DNA from: Verrucomicrobiota bacterium
Lineage (GTDB): Bacteria; Verrucomicrobiota; Verrucomicrobiia; Palsa-1439
DNA: 45,192 nt
Assembly: GCA_016871575.1 (NCBI GenBank)
Contig: VHCW01000033.1
Coordinates: forward strand, 1-45,192
Reading direction: 5' to 3'
Shown: positions 6,713 to 14,958 of the stretch, piece after piece
How positions within the stretch are numbered: position 1 is the first letter of the stretch
How the letters are laid out: the number at the start of each line of letters is the position of its first letter
The notes under the pieces: generated by a model
Database searches by the model: none
The model's input: the letters and a program-made list of their open reading frames with translations, nothing else
Told to the model about the DNA's origin: nothing
Made by a program: the position numbers and the translations under genes

Positions 6713-8107
6713 ATGAGCAAGCCCAAATCCACCACTATCCGCCGCATTTTTGGAACCGATGGCGTCCGCGGCATCGCCAACATCGAGCCGGTCACCGCCG
6801 AGACGGCATTGAAACTTGGCCGCGCCGCCGCGCACGTTTTCAAACAGCGTCTCCCGCTCCCGCGCGGGCATGGCCGTCACAAAATCGTCGTCGGCAAGGA
6901 CACGCGCCTCAGCGGTTACATGCTCGAAAACGCCATCAGCGCCGGCATCCTCTCGATGGGCGTGGACGTGTTGCTCATCGGGCCGCTGCCCACGCCGGGC
7001 GTCGCTTACATCACGCGCTCGCTGCGCGCCGACGCCGGCATCGTGTTGACCGCCTCGCACAATCCCTACGAGGACAACGGCATCAAGTTCTTCTTCCACG
7101 ACGGCTACAAACTCGACGACGCCATCGAGGCCGAGATCGAAGACCTCGTCTTCAGCGGCACCATCGAACACATCCGACCCACCGCCGGCGAAATCGGCAA
7201 GGCATTCCGCATTGACGACGCCCTCGGCCGTTACGTCGAGTACGCCAAGGCCGCCTTCCCGAAGGGAAGACTCCTCGAAGGCATGCGCATCGTCGTGGAC
7301 GCCGGCCACGGCGCCACTTACAAAAGCTCCCCCTGCATCCTGCGCGAACTCGGCGCCCGTCTCTCCGTCCTCAACAACCAACCGGACGGCACCAACATCA
7401 ACCTCAACTGCGGCTCGCTCTATCCCGAAGCCATGTGCGCCGCCGTCAAACAGATCGGCGCCGACATCGGCATCGCGCACGATGGCGACGGCGACCGCGT
7501 CCTGCTCTGCGATGAACGCGGCGTCCTTGTGGATGGCGACGACGTCCTTGCCATCACCGGCTTGGATTGGCTCCGGCGCGGCGCGCTCAAGAATAACACG
7601 ATGGTCGCCACCATCATGAGCAACATCGGCCTCGACCACTTCATCCGCCAGCACGGCGGCGACGTCATCCGCACCGCCGTCGGCGACCGGTACGTCCTCG
7701 AAGTCATGCTGCGCGACGACCTCAACGTCGGCGGCGAACAAAGCGGCCACATGATTTTCCGCGATTTCGCCGCCACCGGCGACGGCATCGTGAGTGCCCT
7801 CCAAGTCCTGCGCATCATGATGGACACCGGCAAACCGTTGAGCGAATTGCTCAAGACATTCGAGAAGTTCCCGCAAGTCGCTGTCAACATGAAGGTCCGC
7901 GAGAAACCGCCGCTTGAAACGATGCCCGATGTCCTCGCCGCTGTCAAAGACGCCGAGCAAGCCCTCGGCGATACCGGACGAGTCCTGCTGCGTTACTCCG
8001 GCACGGAGCCGAAGATTCGCCTCCTCATCGAAGGGCCGGACGCCAAAACAATTCGCGCCCTCGCCGACGGCATTACCGCCAAGATCAAAGTCAAAATCGG
8101 CAGCTAA
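6713..8107 (+). CDS. glmM: Phosphoglucosamine mutase GlmM
   Basis: GlmM converts glucosamine-6-phosphate to glucosamine-1-phosphate for UDP-GlcNAc and cell wall synthesis. The 464-residue protein has the N-terminal RRIFGTDGVRGIAN motif, the active-site phosphoserine loop TASHNP (Ser115), the magnesium loop DGDGDR, the sugar-binding GGEQSGH and the C-terminal phosphate-binding RYSGTEPKIR. ATG 6713 is chosen because the protein then starts 11 residues before the conserved FGTDGVRG. It lies seven bases after cdaR, completing the cdaA-cdaR-glmM unit. Its 3' end overlaps the convergent tonB-like gene by four bases. Confidence 0.95.
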   Translation: MSKPKSTTIRRIFGTDGVRGIANIEPVTAETALKLGRAAAHVFKQRLPLPRGHGRHKIVVGKDTRLSGYMLENAISAGILSMGVDVLLIGPLPTPGVAYITRSLRADAGIVLTASHNPYEDNGIKFFFHDGYKLDDAIEAEIEDLVFSGTIEHIRPTAGEIGKAFRIDDALGRYVEYAKAAFPKGRLLEGMRIVVDAGHGATYKSSPCILRELGARLSVLNNQPDGTNINLNCGSLYPEAMCAAVKQIGADIGIAHDGDGDRVLLCDERGVLVDGDDVLAITGLDWLRRGALKNNTMVATIMSNIGLDHFIRQHGGDVIRTAVGDRYVLEVMLRDDLNVGGEQSGHMIFRDFAATGDGIVSALQVLRIMMDTGKPLSELLKTFEKFPQVAVNMKVREKPPLETMPDVLAAVKDAEQALGDTGRVLLRYSGTEPKIRLLIEGPDAKTIRALADGITAKIKVKIGS

Positions 8108-8997
8108 CTGCGATTCAGGCGAAACGTCACCGGGACCTCAGCCCACGAGGTGATCGGCGTTCCATTGTGACGCGCCGGCTGAAATCGCGCAGCGCGAACC
8201 GCCTCGATGGCTGCATCGTCCAGCACCTTGTGCCCGGTGCTTTGCACAATCTGAATCACACCGATCAAACCGTTGGCGCGAATCTCCACTCGCAAAACCG
8301 TCGTCCCCTCCCATCCCTGCTGTCGAGCAATGGACGGGTACTGCGGTTGCGGATTCCGCAAATAGTTCGCACCGCCAAAACCAGCGCCGTCACCTTCCCC
8401 CATACCCACACCCGCGCCGGTTCCCGTGCCCGTACCGGCAACGCCGTCGGCAGAACCATCACCCACACCCGGCCCCCTGCCATTCCCAATCCCCATGCCA
8501 CTCCCTGTCGTTTCCTCAACCGCGACGGCTTCCGCGAACAACGACGCCGGCGGACTGGCCGGCTCGACACTGGTAAACGGCGCTGCGTCAAGCGTCTCAA
8601 CAGCAATGACAGGCCGCAGCCGCGCCTGCGGTTGCGGCTGCGGCAGGGGCGGCATTTCCAGACTCGATTTCGTGACCGGCGAAACGCGCAACAGCGGCGC
8701 ACGAACACTGCGAGCCGACCGTCCACCGGCGTTGGGATTGCCGGCGCGCCCTCCCCCGCCGCCGCTCATCGCCGGCTCGCGCAAACCGGCAAAGCTGATC
8801 GTGGCGTTGACAAATTCCGAGCGGGGCGCATTCACGAGCTGAGGCACTTTCCAAGCCGCCAACCCGGCAACAAGGAGAACGTGAACGACAACAGCAATCC
8901 CAATTGCCGGCGAAAACTTCCGGCGTTGCTCCGGTCGCGTCGGCCACGCGATGGAACGAAGCCGTAGCGAGCCGCGATTGGCGTGGTGCCCGATCAT
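8104..8997 (-). CDS. TonB-family energy transducer
   Basis: A 297-residue inner-membrane protein of TonB type. It has an N-terminal membrane segment (AIGIAVVVHVLLVAGLAAW, about residues 32-50) and a long Gly/Pro/Gln-rich periplasmic spacer with GTGTGTGAGVGMGEG-type runs. The C-terminal TonB domain has NPQPQYPSIARQQGWEGTTV, the VRAARFQPA helix and PVTFRLN. It would pass proton-motive energy to the BtuB-like receptor encoded two genes upstream. I start it at 8997, where ATG overlaps the preceding stop as ATGA; a longer open frame reaches 9225 but runs through the CWC gene. No exbB/exbD is present in the window. Confidence 0.85.
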   Translation of the reverse strand: MIGHHANRGSLRLRSIAWPTRPEQRRKFSPAIGIAVVVHVLLVAGLAAWKVPQLVNAPRSEFVNATISFAGLREPAMSGGGGGRAGNPNAGGRSARSVRAPLLRVSPVTKSSLEMPPLPQPQPQARLRPVIAVETLDAAPFTSVEPASPPASLFAEAVAVEETTGSGMGIGNGRGPGVGDGSADGVAGTGTGTGAGVGMGEGDGAGFGGANYLRNPQPQYPSIARQQGWEGTTVLRVEIRANGLIGVIQIVQSTGHKVLDDAAIEAVRAARFQPARHNGTPITSWAEVPVTFRLNRS

Positions 8998-9218
8998 TGA
9001 TTGTAGGGTAGCAGACAGGCGGGACAGAGGCAATTGTCGTATTGGGCGCGCAGTTCCCGCAGTGTCGCCGGGCTGAGCCGCAGCGCGGCGCACCAGCAAC
9101 CGCCCGGCAGACACGGAAACGTCGCGCCGCAGGCCGGACAAGTTTTGCGTTGTGCCGTCGGTTCCTCTTCGAGCGCGGCCACGAGCCGCGCCAAGTCGGC
9201 AGCTTGGATGGAGGCCAT
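8994..9218 (-). CDS. Cysteine-rich CWC family small protein
   Basis: A 74-residue protein with eight cysteines arranged as CPACGATFPC, GGCWCA and CLCPACL, the pattern of the Cys-rich CWC family of unknown function; the paired CPxC motifs suggest zinc or another metal bound in a small ribbon. There is no signal peptide. It lies between the BtuB-like receptor (eight bases upstream) and the TonB-like gene, which it overlaps by four bases. It is therefore co-translated with vitamin B12 uptake genes. Whether it takes part in uptake is unknown. Confidence 0.75.
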   Translation of the reverse strand: MASIQAADLARLVAALEEEPTAQRKTCPACGATFPCLPGGCWCAALRLSPATLRELRAQYDNCLCPACLLPYNQ

Positions 9219-9226
9219 GATTCATC

Positions 9227-11110
9227 TCAGAACTTTACCGTGCCGCCGCCCCAAAAAACACGTCCCATGGCAGGATACCCGGCCGCTTCATAATAGTTTT
9301 CGTCCGTTACATTTTCAATGCGCCCAAACACCGTAAAGTGTTTGCACACCTCGCAGGACAAGCCGAGGTCGAGCTTGAAATACGCCCCGGATTTGATGAG
9401 ATCGCTCGTGACAGGATCGTAGTCGTGCCGGTCGCCCACAAGCTGGGCGCGAACCGTCGCGCCAAACCGCCGGAGGAAACGGTAGTTGGCCAGCAGTTCC
9501 CCTGTGTGCCGGGGACGCCGCAAAAGCCGCTGGTTGGTGACGCGATCCTCGGCTGTGGGCAACCACGTGTAGCTGCCGCGCACGAGCAACTCCTTCCAAG
9601 GCGTCCACGTGCCGAACGACTCAATGCCGATCGTCTGCGCCTGTTGAACGTTCATCATCGTGCCGGCCCATGTGACCCAGTTGGTGACACTGTACTGGAT
9701 AAGATTGTCATATTCGTTCTGAAAGTAATTGGCGCCGATTCGCAGTTTATTCTCGAAGAACGCTTGCTCGAACCCGGCATCCCAACCAATGCTGCGTTCC
9801 GGTTCCAGATGCGGATTGCCATACACTGGAAAGTACAGGTCATCCACACCGGGCGCTCGAAAACCGGTGCCAAAATTGGCGCGGAGAATTGTCTCCGTGT
9901 GCGGCACCGTGTAGCGTGCCCCGACTCGATAGGTCAACTCCGCACCAAACGTGTTGTATGAATCCAAACGCAACCCGGCATTGAGGGTGGCGCGCGGACA
10001 CGGCGCAAATTCGTACTGTGCGTAGCCGGCGAAATTACGGACTGTGGGAGCAATAACACCACCGGAGGCGCCGCTCCACCAGGAATAATCATCATGCACG
10101 CGATTGGCGTGGATGTTGTCAAATGACATCCCAGCCACGAGTTGGTGATGGTCGGCGATGGCAAACAGGTTCTGAAAATCAACCTGGTCGCGGTCAGTGG
10201 TCGTCCTGGCATATGAATAATCGCCGCCCGGAACATTGGGAGCGCCATTCCAAAACTTGCGGTCGTGATTGTGGGAGAGGGTCAGCCGCGCATCCCAGAC
10301 ATCAAAAGGCTGCGCATGTACCACGGCGGCGACCGCCGTGTTCTCGCCGTTGAGGAAGTCATTGGGATCATTGCCCCACAAACTGTCGAGACCGGGGGAG
10401 CCGGCGTGGCTGGACCGGAACCAGCCGGAAACAGTGAGATCCAGCCGCTCCAGAAACTGATAACGAACGCTCCCCGTCATGTCACGTTGTCGCACGGCGC
10501 TGTTGAGGCGGTCGTTGTCGCTGGAAAAATAACTTCCCGCCCCGCTGAGAGAGAGCTTGCCGGAGCTTCCCGCGAACGAGACGCGCGGACGGATGCTGTC
10601 GTAACTGCCGCCCTCGAACGTCGCAGCGCCCGTCCATTTTTCGGCGCCTCGTTTGGTGATGACGTGGATGACGCCGCCGAGCGCCTCGGAGCCGTACAGG
10701 GTGCTTTGCGGCCCGCGCAACACCTCGATCCGATCCACGTTGTCCAGCGGGAGATTGTTGAAGTCAAACAAACTGTCAAACCCATTGTTCACGCGCACAC
10801 CGTCAATCAGAACCAGCGTGTGTTTGGAATTGCTCCCGCGCATGAACACAGCAGTAACGCCACCAGGCTGGCCGCTCTGCACGACACTCAGACCGGGCAC
10901 CGCGCGCAAGGCATCGGCAACCGTGCGGATTTGTTGCAGCTCAATCTCGTCACCTTGAATGACCGTGACGGCGGCTGGCGTGCTCTCGCTTTCGGACGGG
11001 ATACGGGTGGAGGTGACAAGAACTTCGGTAAGGCGGTTGGTGTCGGCACGCAACACCACATGAGACAGGACAAGCACAGCAACGACGGACAACAAACGAC
11101 AATACTTCAT
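9227..11110 (-). CDS. btuB: TonB-dependent outer-membrane receptor, BtuB-like (cobalamin)
   Basis: A 627-residue outer-membrane receptor. It has a signal peptide (residues 1-22), a TonB-box-like TEVLVTSTR, a plug domain (IRTVADALRAVPGLSV, VFMRGSNSKHTLVLIDGVRVNN, DRIEVLRGPQSTLYGSEALGGVI) and a 22-strand-type barrel ending in an aromatic strand (GRVFWGGGTVKF). The plug matches BtuB. The gene is preceded by a cobalamin riboswitch, which supports vitamin B12 or another corrinoid as the substrate. A good AAAGGAGA site lies at 11125-11118. It is first in an operon with the CWC and TonB-like genes. Confidence 0.9.
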   Translation of the reverse strand: MKYCRLLSVVAVLVLSHVVLRADTNRLTEVLVTSTRIPSESESTPAAVTVIQGDEIELQQIRTVADALRAVPGLSVVQSGQPGGVTAVFMRGSNSKHTLVLIDGVRVNNGFDSLFDFNNLPLDNVDRIEVLRGPQSTLYGSEALGGVIHVITKRGAEKWTGAATFEGGSYDSIRPRVSFAGSSGKLSLSGAGSYFSSDNDRLNSAVRQRDMTGSVRYQFLERLDLTVSGWFRSSHAGSPGLDSLWGNDPNDFLNGENTAVAAVVHAQPFDVWDARLTLSHNHDRKFWNGAPNVPGGDYSYARTTTDRDQVDFQNLFAIADHHQLVAGMSFDNIHANRVHDDYSWWSGASGGVIAPTVRNFAGYAQYEFAPCPRATLNAGLRLDSYNTFGAELTYRVGARYTVPHTETILRANFGTGFRAPGVDDLYFPVYGNPHLEPERSIGWDAGFEQAFFENKLRIGANYFQNEYDNLIQYSVTNWVTWAGTMMNVQQAQTIGIESFGTWTPWKELLVRGSYTWLPTAEDRVTNQRLLRRPRHTGELLANYRFLRRFGATVRAQLVGDRHDYDPVTSDLIKSGAYFKLDLGLSCEVCKHFTVFGRIENVTDENYYEAAGYPAMGRVFWGGGTVKF

Positions 11111-11156
11111 GACGCAATCTCCTTTGGTTCGAAGGATGTTTGGTTTTGGGTTGTGC

Positions 11157-11330
11157 GCCGGCCGTTATTCTGACTTTGCAGCTTCAGACCTTCACCCCGC
11201 CTTCTCCAATTTGGATGGCCTTGGGGCGTCGTAGCTGCTTACAGATGCGCCACAGTCGCCGAATCTCACGGCGTTCCCTGCGCCGACGCGTTTGGCACGA
11301 CAAAGAACTGCGCGCAGATTACCAGCCTTC
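11157..11330 (-). promoter_or_regulatory. Cobalamin riboswitch (5' limit approximate)
   Basis: Read on the minus strand, the leader contains the hallmark blocks of the AdoCbl riboswitch in order. GGGAACGCCGTGAGATTCGG is followed by ACTGTGGCGCATCTGTAAGC (about 11279-11238), which corresponds to the usual GGGAA..GGTG..AATCCGG..ACTGT..CCGC..CTGTAAGC core. A GGCCATCC...GGAGAAGGC arm follows, and then AGTCAGAATAACGGCCGGC (11175-11157), the B12 box. The B12 box is 46 bases from the btuB start and about 30 from its ribosome binding site, so translation control by occlusion is plausible. I recognised it by eye and did not fold it. Confidence 0.82.
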
Positions 11331-11392
11331 CCGCGGAGCGCAAGGAGAATATCGAGCAATGGCGAGAAGTTTCCGGTCCTTCCGATTGCCTC

Positions 11393-11438
11393 ACCTCATA
11401 CGTATGAGGTTGACAGCCAGAGCTTCTTATGCCAGAAT
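11393..11438 (+). promoter_or_regulatory. 18-bp perfect palindrome (operator candidate) and promoter of the LacI-type gene
   Basis: ACCTCATACGTATGAGGT (11393-11410) is a perfect inverted repeat with a central CG, the symmetry typical of LacI-family operators. TTGACA (11410-11415) begins at its last base, and CAGAAT (11433-11438) follows after 17 bp. The palindrome therefore sits upstream of and abutting the -35 of the regulator gene. Autoregulation and regulation of the downstream operon are the natural inference. No second copy was seen in the window. Confidence 0.55.
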
Positions 11439-11445
11439 GCGTCCC

Positions 11446-12468
11446 ATGTTGACCCAAAAAGAAATCGCCCGCCAATTGGGGGTGTCCGCGTCACTGGTCT
11501 CGCGGGCATTGGGCGGGACCGCGGCCGGCATCGGCGCTTCCGCAAAGACGATCGAACGAATCCGCAAGGAGGCCGCGCGCTTGAATTATCAGCCCAGCGC
11601 AGCGGCGCTGAGCTTGCGAGGAACCTCAACCGGCACCATCGGCGTGGTCATCAAAAATTTCGACGACCCGTTCTTCGGCCACATCATTGCCGAATTGCAG
11701 GCGTTGGCGATGGCCAAACAGTTTTCCCTGCTGCTGACCGGTTGTCCGCCGGGCGCCGGCGCCCGCGTGGATCTCCGTCCGCTGGCCAAGTACCAGTTGG
11801 ACGGACTGATCATCGCCGGAAGCGATTTCTCCCCGGAAGGGCTGGACGACTTTTTGCGACTCGGCTTGCGCGTCGTCCGCATCGGCTGCGGCGAGCCGGC
11901 ACGCGGCGTCGTCAACATCACCGTGGATCTGGAGCACGGATTTCGTCAATTGGTTGCTTACCTCATCAAGCTCGGACACCGGGACATCGGCTATCTCGGC
12001 GATGAAACCCCATCGAACTTGCGACGGGAGAAACTGCTGGAGACGGCGCTGAAACGCGTGGATTTGTTTGCTCGTCCCCACTGTTTTATCCGCGCACGGT
12101 CAACCACCGGCGCGGAAGCCGGCGGGGAGGCCATGCAAACACTGCTGCAACGATGCGGCGACCTCCTGCCGACCGCGGTGGTGGCCGCCGAAGACGTGCT
12201 GGCGCAAACAGCGTTGCGCGTGTTGTATGAGCGGCGAATCTCCGTCCCTCGCGACCTGACCCTGGCCGGCGTGGATGACGTACCAGCCGCACACATGACC
12301 ATTCCGTCGCTGACAACACTCCGTCAACCGATACCGGCCATGGTGCACGCGGCATTCGAACAAATCACCGTCAACGGCAAACGGAGACACTCGGATATCT
12401 TCCTTCGTCCAGAACTGATCATACGGGAGTCTTCCGCGCCGCCGCCCAGGAGAAACGATGACCACTAA
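11446..12468 (+). CDS. LacI-family transcriptional regulator
   Basis: A 340-residue repressor with an N-terminal helix-turn-helix (QKEIARQLGVSASLVSRAL, residues 4-22), a hinge helix region (LNYQPSAAALSLRG) and a periplasmic-binding-like effector domain (TIGVVIKNFDDPFFGHII, YQLDGLIIAGSDF, GHRDIGYLGDE, DLTLAGVDDVPAAHM, TTLRQP). I start at ATG 11446, which puts the HTH at the usual distance; ATG 11437 is possible and the frame is open back to 11140. Its 3' end overlaps the glutamate dehydrogenase start by 11 bases, so it is likely an operon member and local regulator. The effector is unknown. Confidence 0.85.
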   Translation: MLTQKEIARQLGVSASLVSRALGGTAAGIGASAKTIERIRKEAARLNYQPSAAALSLRGTSTGTIGVVIKNFDDPFFGHIIAELQALAMAKQFSLLLTGCPPGAGARVDLRPLAKYQLDGLIIAGSDFSPEGLDDFLRLGLRVVRIGCGEPARGVVNITVDLEHGFRQLVAYLIKLGHRDIGYLGDETPSNLRREKLLETALKRVDLFARPHCFIRARSTTGAEAGGEAMQTLLQRCGDLLPTAVVAAEDVLAQTALRVLYERRISVPRDLTLAGVDDVPAAHMTIPSLTTLRQPIPAMVHAAFEQITVNGKRRHSDIFLRPELIIRESSAPPPRRNDDH

Positions 12469-13717
12469 CCCGATGTTGGAACACGCGCTGGCGAATTTCG
12501 ACAAGACGGCGCGGCTGCTGCGAGGCGAATTCCCGGCGGACCTGCTGCTCAAGATGCGCGACCCAAGGGAGCGCAGCGAGTTGCGGCTGTCGCCGGAATT
12601 GGCCGACGGACGGACGCACACCATTCGCGCATTTGTCGTGCATCACAACCGGGCGCTCGGCCCGAGCAAGGGCGGTATCCGGATGACGCCGTGCGTGACG
12701 CTCGATGAAGTCACCGCGCTGGCGATGGAGATGACGTGGAAATGCGCGCTCATCGGCGTGCCGTTCGGCGGCGGCAAGAGCGGCATTGTGGCCGACCCCG
12801 AACAATTGCCGCCGCACGACAAGGAAACGTTGATCCGCAGCTTCACGCGTGGCGCGATTCGTCACATTCACCCGCTGGTGTATGTGCCGGCGCCCGACAT
12901 GGGCACCAACGAGCGGGACATGGGGCACATCAAGGACGCCATTTCCTACTCGCTCGGCCAGGCGACCACGCAGGGCTGTTACGTCACCGGCAAACCCGTC
13001 ATCCTCGGCGGCATACCGGGCCGGCGCGAGGCGACCGGACGCGGCGTGGCCATCACGACCGCTGCGGCGATGAAAACGCTCGGACGCGATCTCTGCGGCG
13101 CGACTGTCATCGTCCAAGGCTTCGGCAACGTTGGCGCGGTGGCGGCGCACGCGTTGGCAGAACTCGGCGCGCGCGTCGTGGGCATCGGCGATATTCACGG
13201 CGCGGTTTACAATCCATCGGGACTGAACCTGACCGCCTTGGCGGCGCACGTCCGCAAGCAACGATCGGTCGCCGGGTTTACCGTCGGGCGTCACATGACG
13301 GGCGCGAAGCTGTTGACGATGCCGTGCGAGGTGCTCGTACCGGCGGCGACGGGCAACCAAATCACCAAGGAAAACGCCGGCAAAATCCAAGCGAAGATCA
13401 TCGCTGAGGGCGCCAACGGCCCGACCACGCCGGAAGCGGATCGCATCCTCGAAAAACGCGGCGTGTTCGTCATCCCCGACATTCTCTGCAACGCCGGCGG
13501 CGTGTTCGTCTCCTACCTCGAATACACACAAGAAACTCAACAAGAACAAATGACCGAGGCCGAAGTGCGGACGCGTCTGGAGCAACGGATGCAGGAACGA
13601 TTCGCGCGCGTCTGCCAGACGGCGCAGGAACGGAAACTGCCGATGCGACAAGCCGCGATGTTGCTCGCGGTCCGCAGCGTTGCCACGGCCATCGAAGCGC
13701 ACGGGAATCTGCCATGA
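12458..13717 (+). CDS. gdhA: Glutamate (Glu/Leu/Phe/Val) dehydrogenase
   Basis: The 419-residue enzyme interconverts glutamate and 2-oxoglutarate plus ammonia. Visible features are the substrate-domain motif GPSKGGIRM, the catalytic-lysine motif PFGGGKSG, VPAPDMGTN, the Rossmann segment VIVQGFGNVGAVAAHAL, and the late motifs EVLVPAATGNQIT, IIAEGANGPTTPEAD and LCNAGGV. Length fits the roughly 420-residue hexameric type. Its start lies inside the regulator gene and its stop overlaps the oxidoreductase by four bases (ATGA), giving translational coupling. In this setting it may supply or recycle amino groups for the aminotransferase two genes on. Confidence 0.92.
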   Translation: MTTNPMLEHALANFDKTARLLRGEFPADLLLKMRDPRERSELRLSPELADGRTHTIRAFVVHHNRALGPSKGGIRMTPCVTLDEVTALAMEMTWKCALIGVPFGGGKSGIVADPEQLPPHDKETLIRSFTRGAIRHIHPLVYVPAPDMGTNERDMGHIKDAISYSLGQATTQGCYVTGKPVILGGIPGRREATGRGVAITTAAAMKTLGRDLCGATVIVQGFGNVGAVAAHALAELGARVVGIGDIHGAVYNPSGLNLTALAAHVRKQRSVAGFTVGRHMTGAKLLTMPCEVLVPAATGNQITKENAGKIQAKIIAEGANGPTTPEADRILEKRGVFVIPDILCNAGGVFVSYLEYTQETQQEQMTEAEVRTRLEQRMQERFARVCQTAQERKLPMRQAAMLLAVRSVATAIEAHGNLP

Positions 13718-14958
13718 ACAACAAACCACTCGACACCCTCATCATCGGCGGCGGGATGATCACCAACGATCAACTCCTGCCAAGCATCTATCATCTGCAA
13801 CGCCTCGGCGTGGTCGGCGAAATCACCATCTGCGCCCTCAACAGCGCGCCGCTGCAAGCATTGGCCGACAACGCAGAGTTGCGCGCCGCCTTCCCCGGAC
13901 AAAAGTTCACAGCGTTGCCCGCGTTAACGACTCCACCGGACAAGATGTTCCCCGATCTGTTCAAGGACGCACTGGCCAAGTTGCGCCCCCACCAAGCGGT
14001 GGTCGTCGCCGTTCCGGATTGGTTTCATTACCCAATCATTCTGGAAGCGTTGCGACACGAGCAGCACGTGCTCAGCGTCAAACCGCTCGTACTCGAATAC
14101 CAGCAGGACGTCGCGATCGAACACCTCGCTCTGGAGAAAGGTCTGTTCGTCGGCGTCGAGTACCACAAACGCTTTGACCGTCGCGCGCTCCAGGCCAAAC
14201 GCTTCTACGCCGAGGGACGGTTCGGCAAGTTCATCATGGGCGAAGCGAAGCTCCACGAGCCGTATTATTACCGGCACTCCAACTTCCAGAACTGGTTCAC
14301 CTGCGACAAGACCGACCCGTTCACCTACGTCGGCTGTCACTACGTGGACCTTGTCTATTTCATCACCGGCCTCAAACCAGTCGCCGTCTCGGTGGACGGC
14401 GTGCGCGGCAAGTTCCCGAACGGCAAGGAAGCGTTCCTCTGGTCGAGCGGACGCGTCCGCTACGAGAACGGCGCGCTGCTCACCGTGACCGACGGTCTCG
14501 GTTATCCCGATGACGCCGCCGGCAGCAACGATCAGGGCATGATCATGTATTGCGAAGGCCAGAACCGCAGCGGCATGATTCACCACGACGATCACGAACG
14601 CGGCATCCGCTACGCCTTCCTCGAACCGAGCGGCGCGGCGCGCTACCGATACGTCAGCCCAGATTATTTCCGGCTCGTGCCATGGGAGGGAGACGGCGCC
14701 AAGCCGGTTGGGTACGGCTACGATTCCGTCGCGGCGAGCCTGCAAACGATGCAGCGCATCGAAGCGACCTGTGACAACCTCGCCGCCCGGCAGAAGATAA
14801 TCCGCGAAATTGACGCCGCAGGAATCATCGCCACGCCGGCCAACAGTTTCATCAACGAACTCGTCGTCGAAGCCGCGCGCCAATCCATCCTTGCCGATGG
14901 CGCGCTGGTCAAAATCCATTACGGCAAGAATCCCCACGTGGAGAAAACCAATGGCTGA
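13714..14958 (+). CDS. Gfo/Idh/MocA-family oxidoreductase
   Basis: A 414-residue NAD(P)-dependent dehydrogenase-like protein. The N-terminal Rossmann region starts TLIIGGGMITNDQLLPSIYHL, and the usual EKP motif is replaced by VKP (HVLSVKPLVLEY). The catalytic domain includes VGVEYHKRFD and the His-rich YVGCHYVDLVYF. No signal peptide is present, so it should be cytoplasmic. It is coupled on both sides: ATGA overlap with gdhA and an eight-base overlap with the aminotransferase. A sugar or inositol-like substrate oxidised to a ketone and then aminated would fit, but this is inference. Confidence 0.85.
   Translation: MNNKPLDTLIIGGGMITNDQLLPSIYHLQRLGVVGEITICALNSAPLQALADNAELRAAFPGQKFTALPALTTPPDKMFPDLFKDALAKLRPHQAVVVAVPDWFHYPIILEALRHEQHVLSVKPLVLEYQQDVAIEHLALEKGLFVGVEYHKRFDRRALQAKRFYAEGRFGKFIMGEAKLHEPYYYRHSNFQNWFTCDKTDPFTYVGCHYVDLVYFITGLKPVAVSVDGVRGKFPNGKEAFLWSSGRVRYENGALLTVTDGLGYPDDAAGSNDQGMIMYCEGQNRSGMIHHDDHERGIRYAFLEPSGAARYRYVSPDYFRLVPWEGDGAKPVGYGYDSVAASLQTMQRIEATCDNLAARQKIIREIDAAGIIATPANSFINELVVEAARQSILADGALVKIHYGKNPHVEKTNG

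Noticed and set aside
6695-7960. 421-codon minus-strand frame opposite glmM
   Set aside because: It is acidic repetitive antisense translation without motifs.
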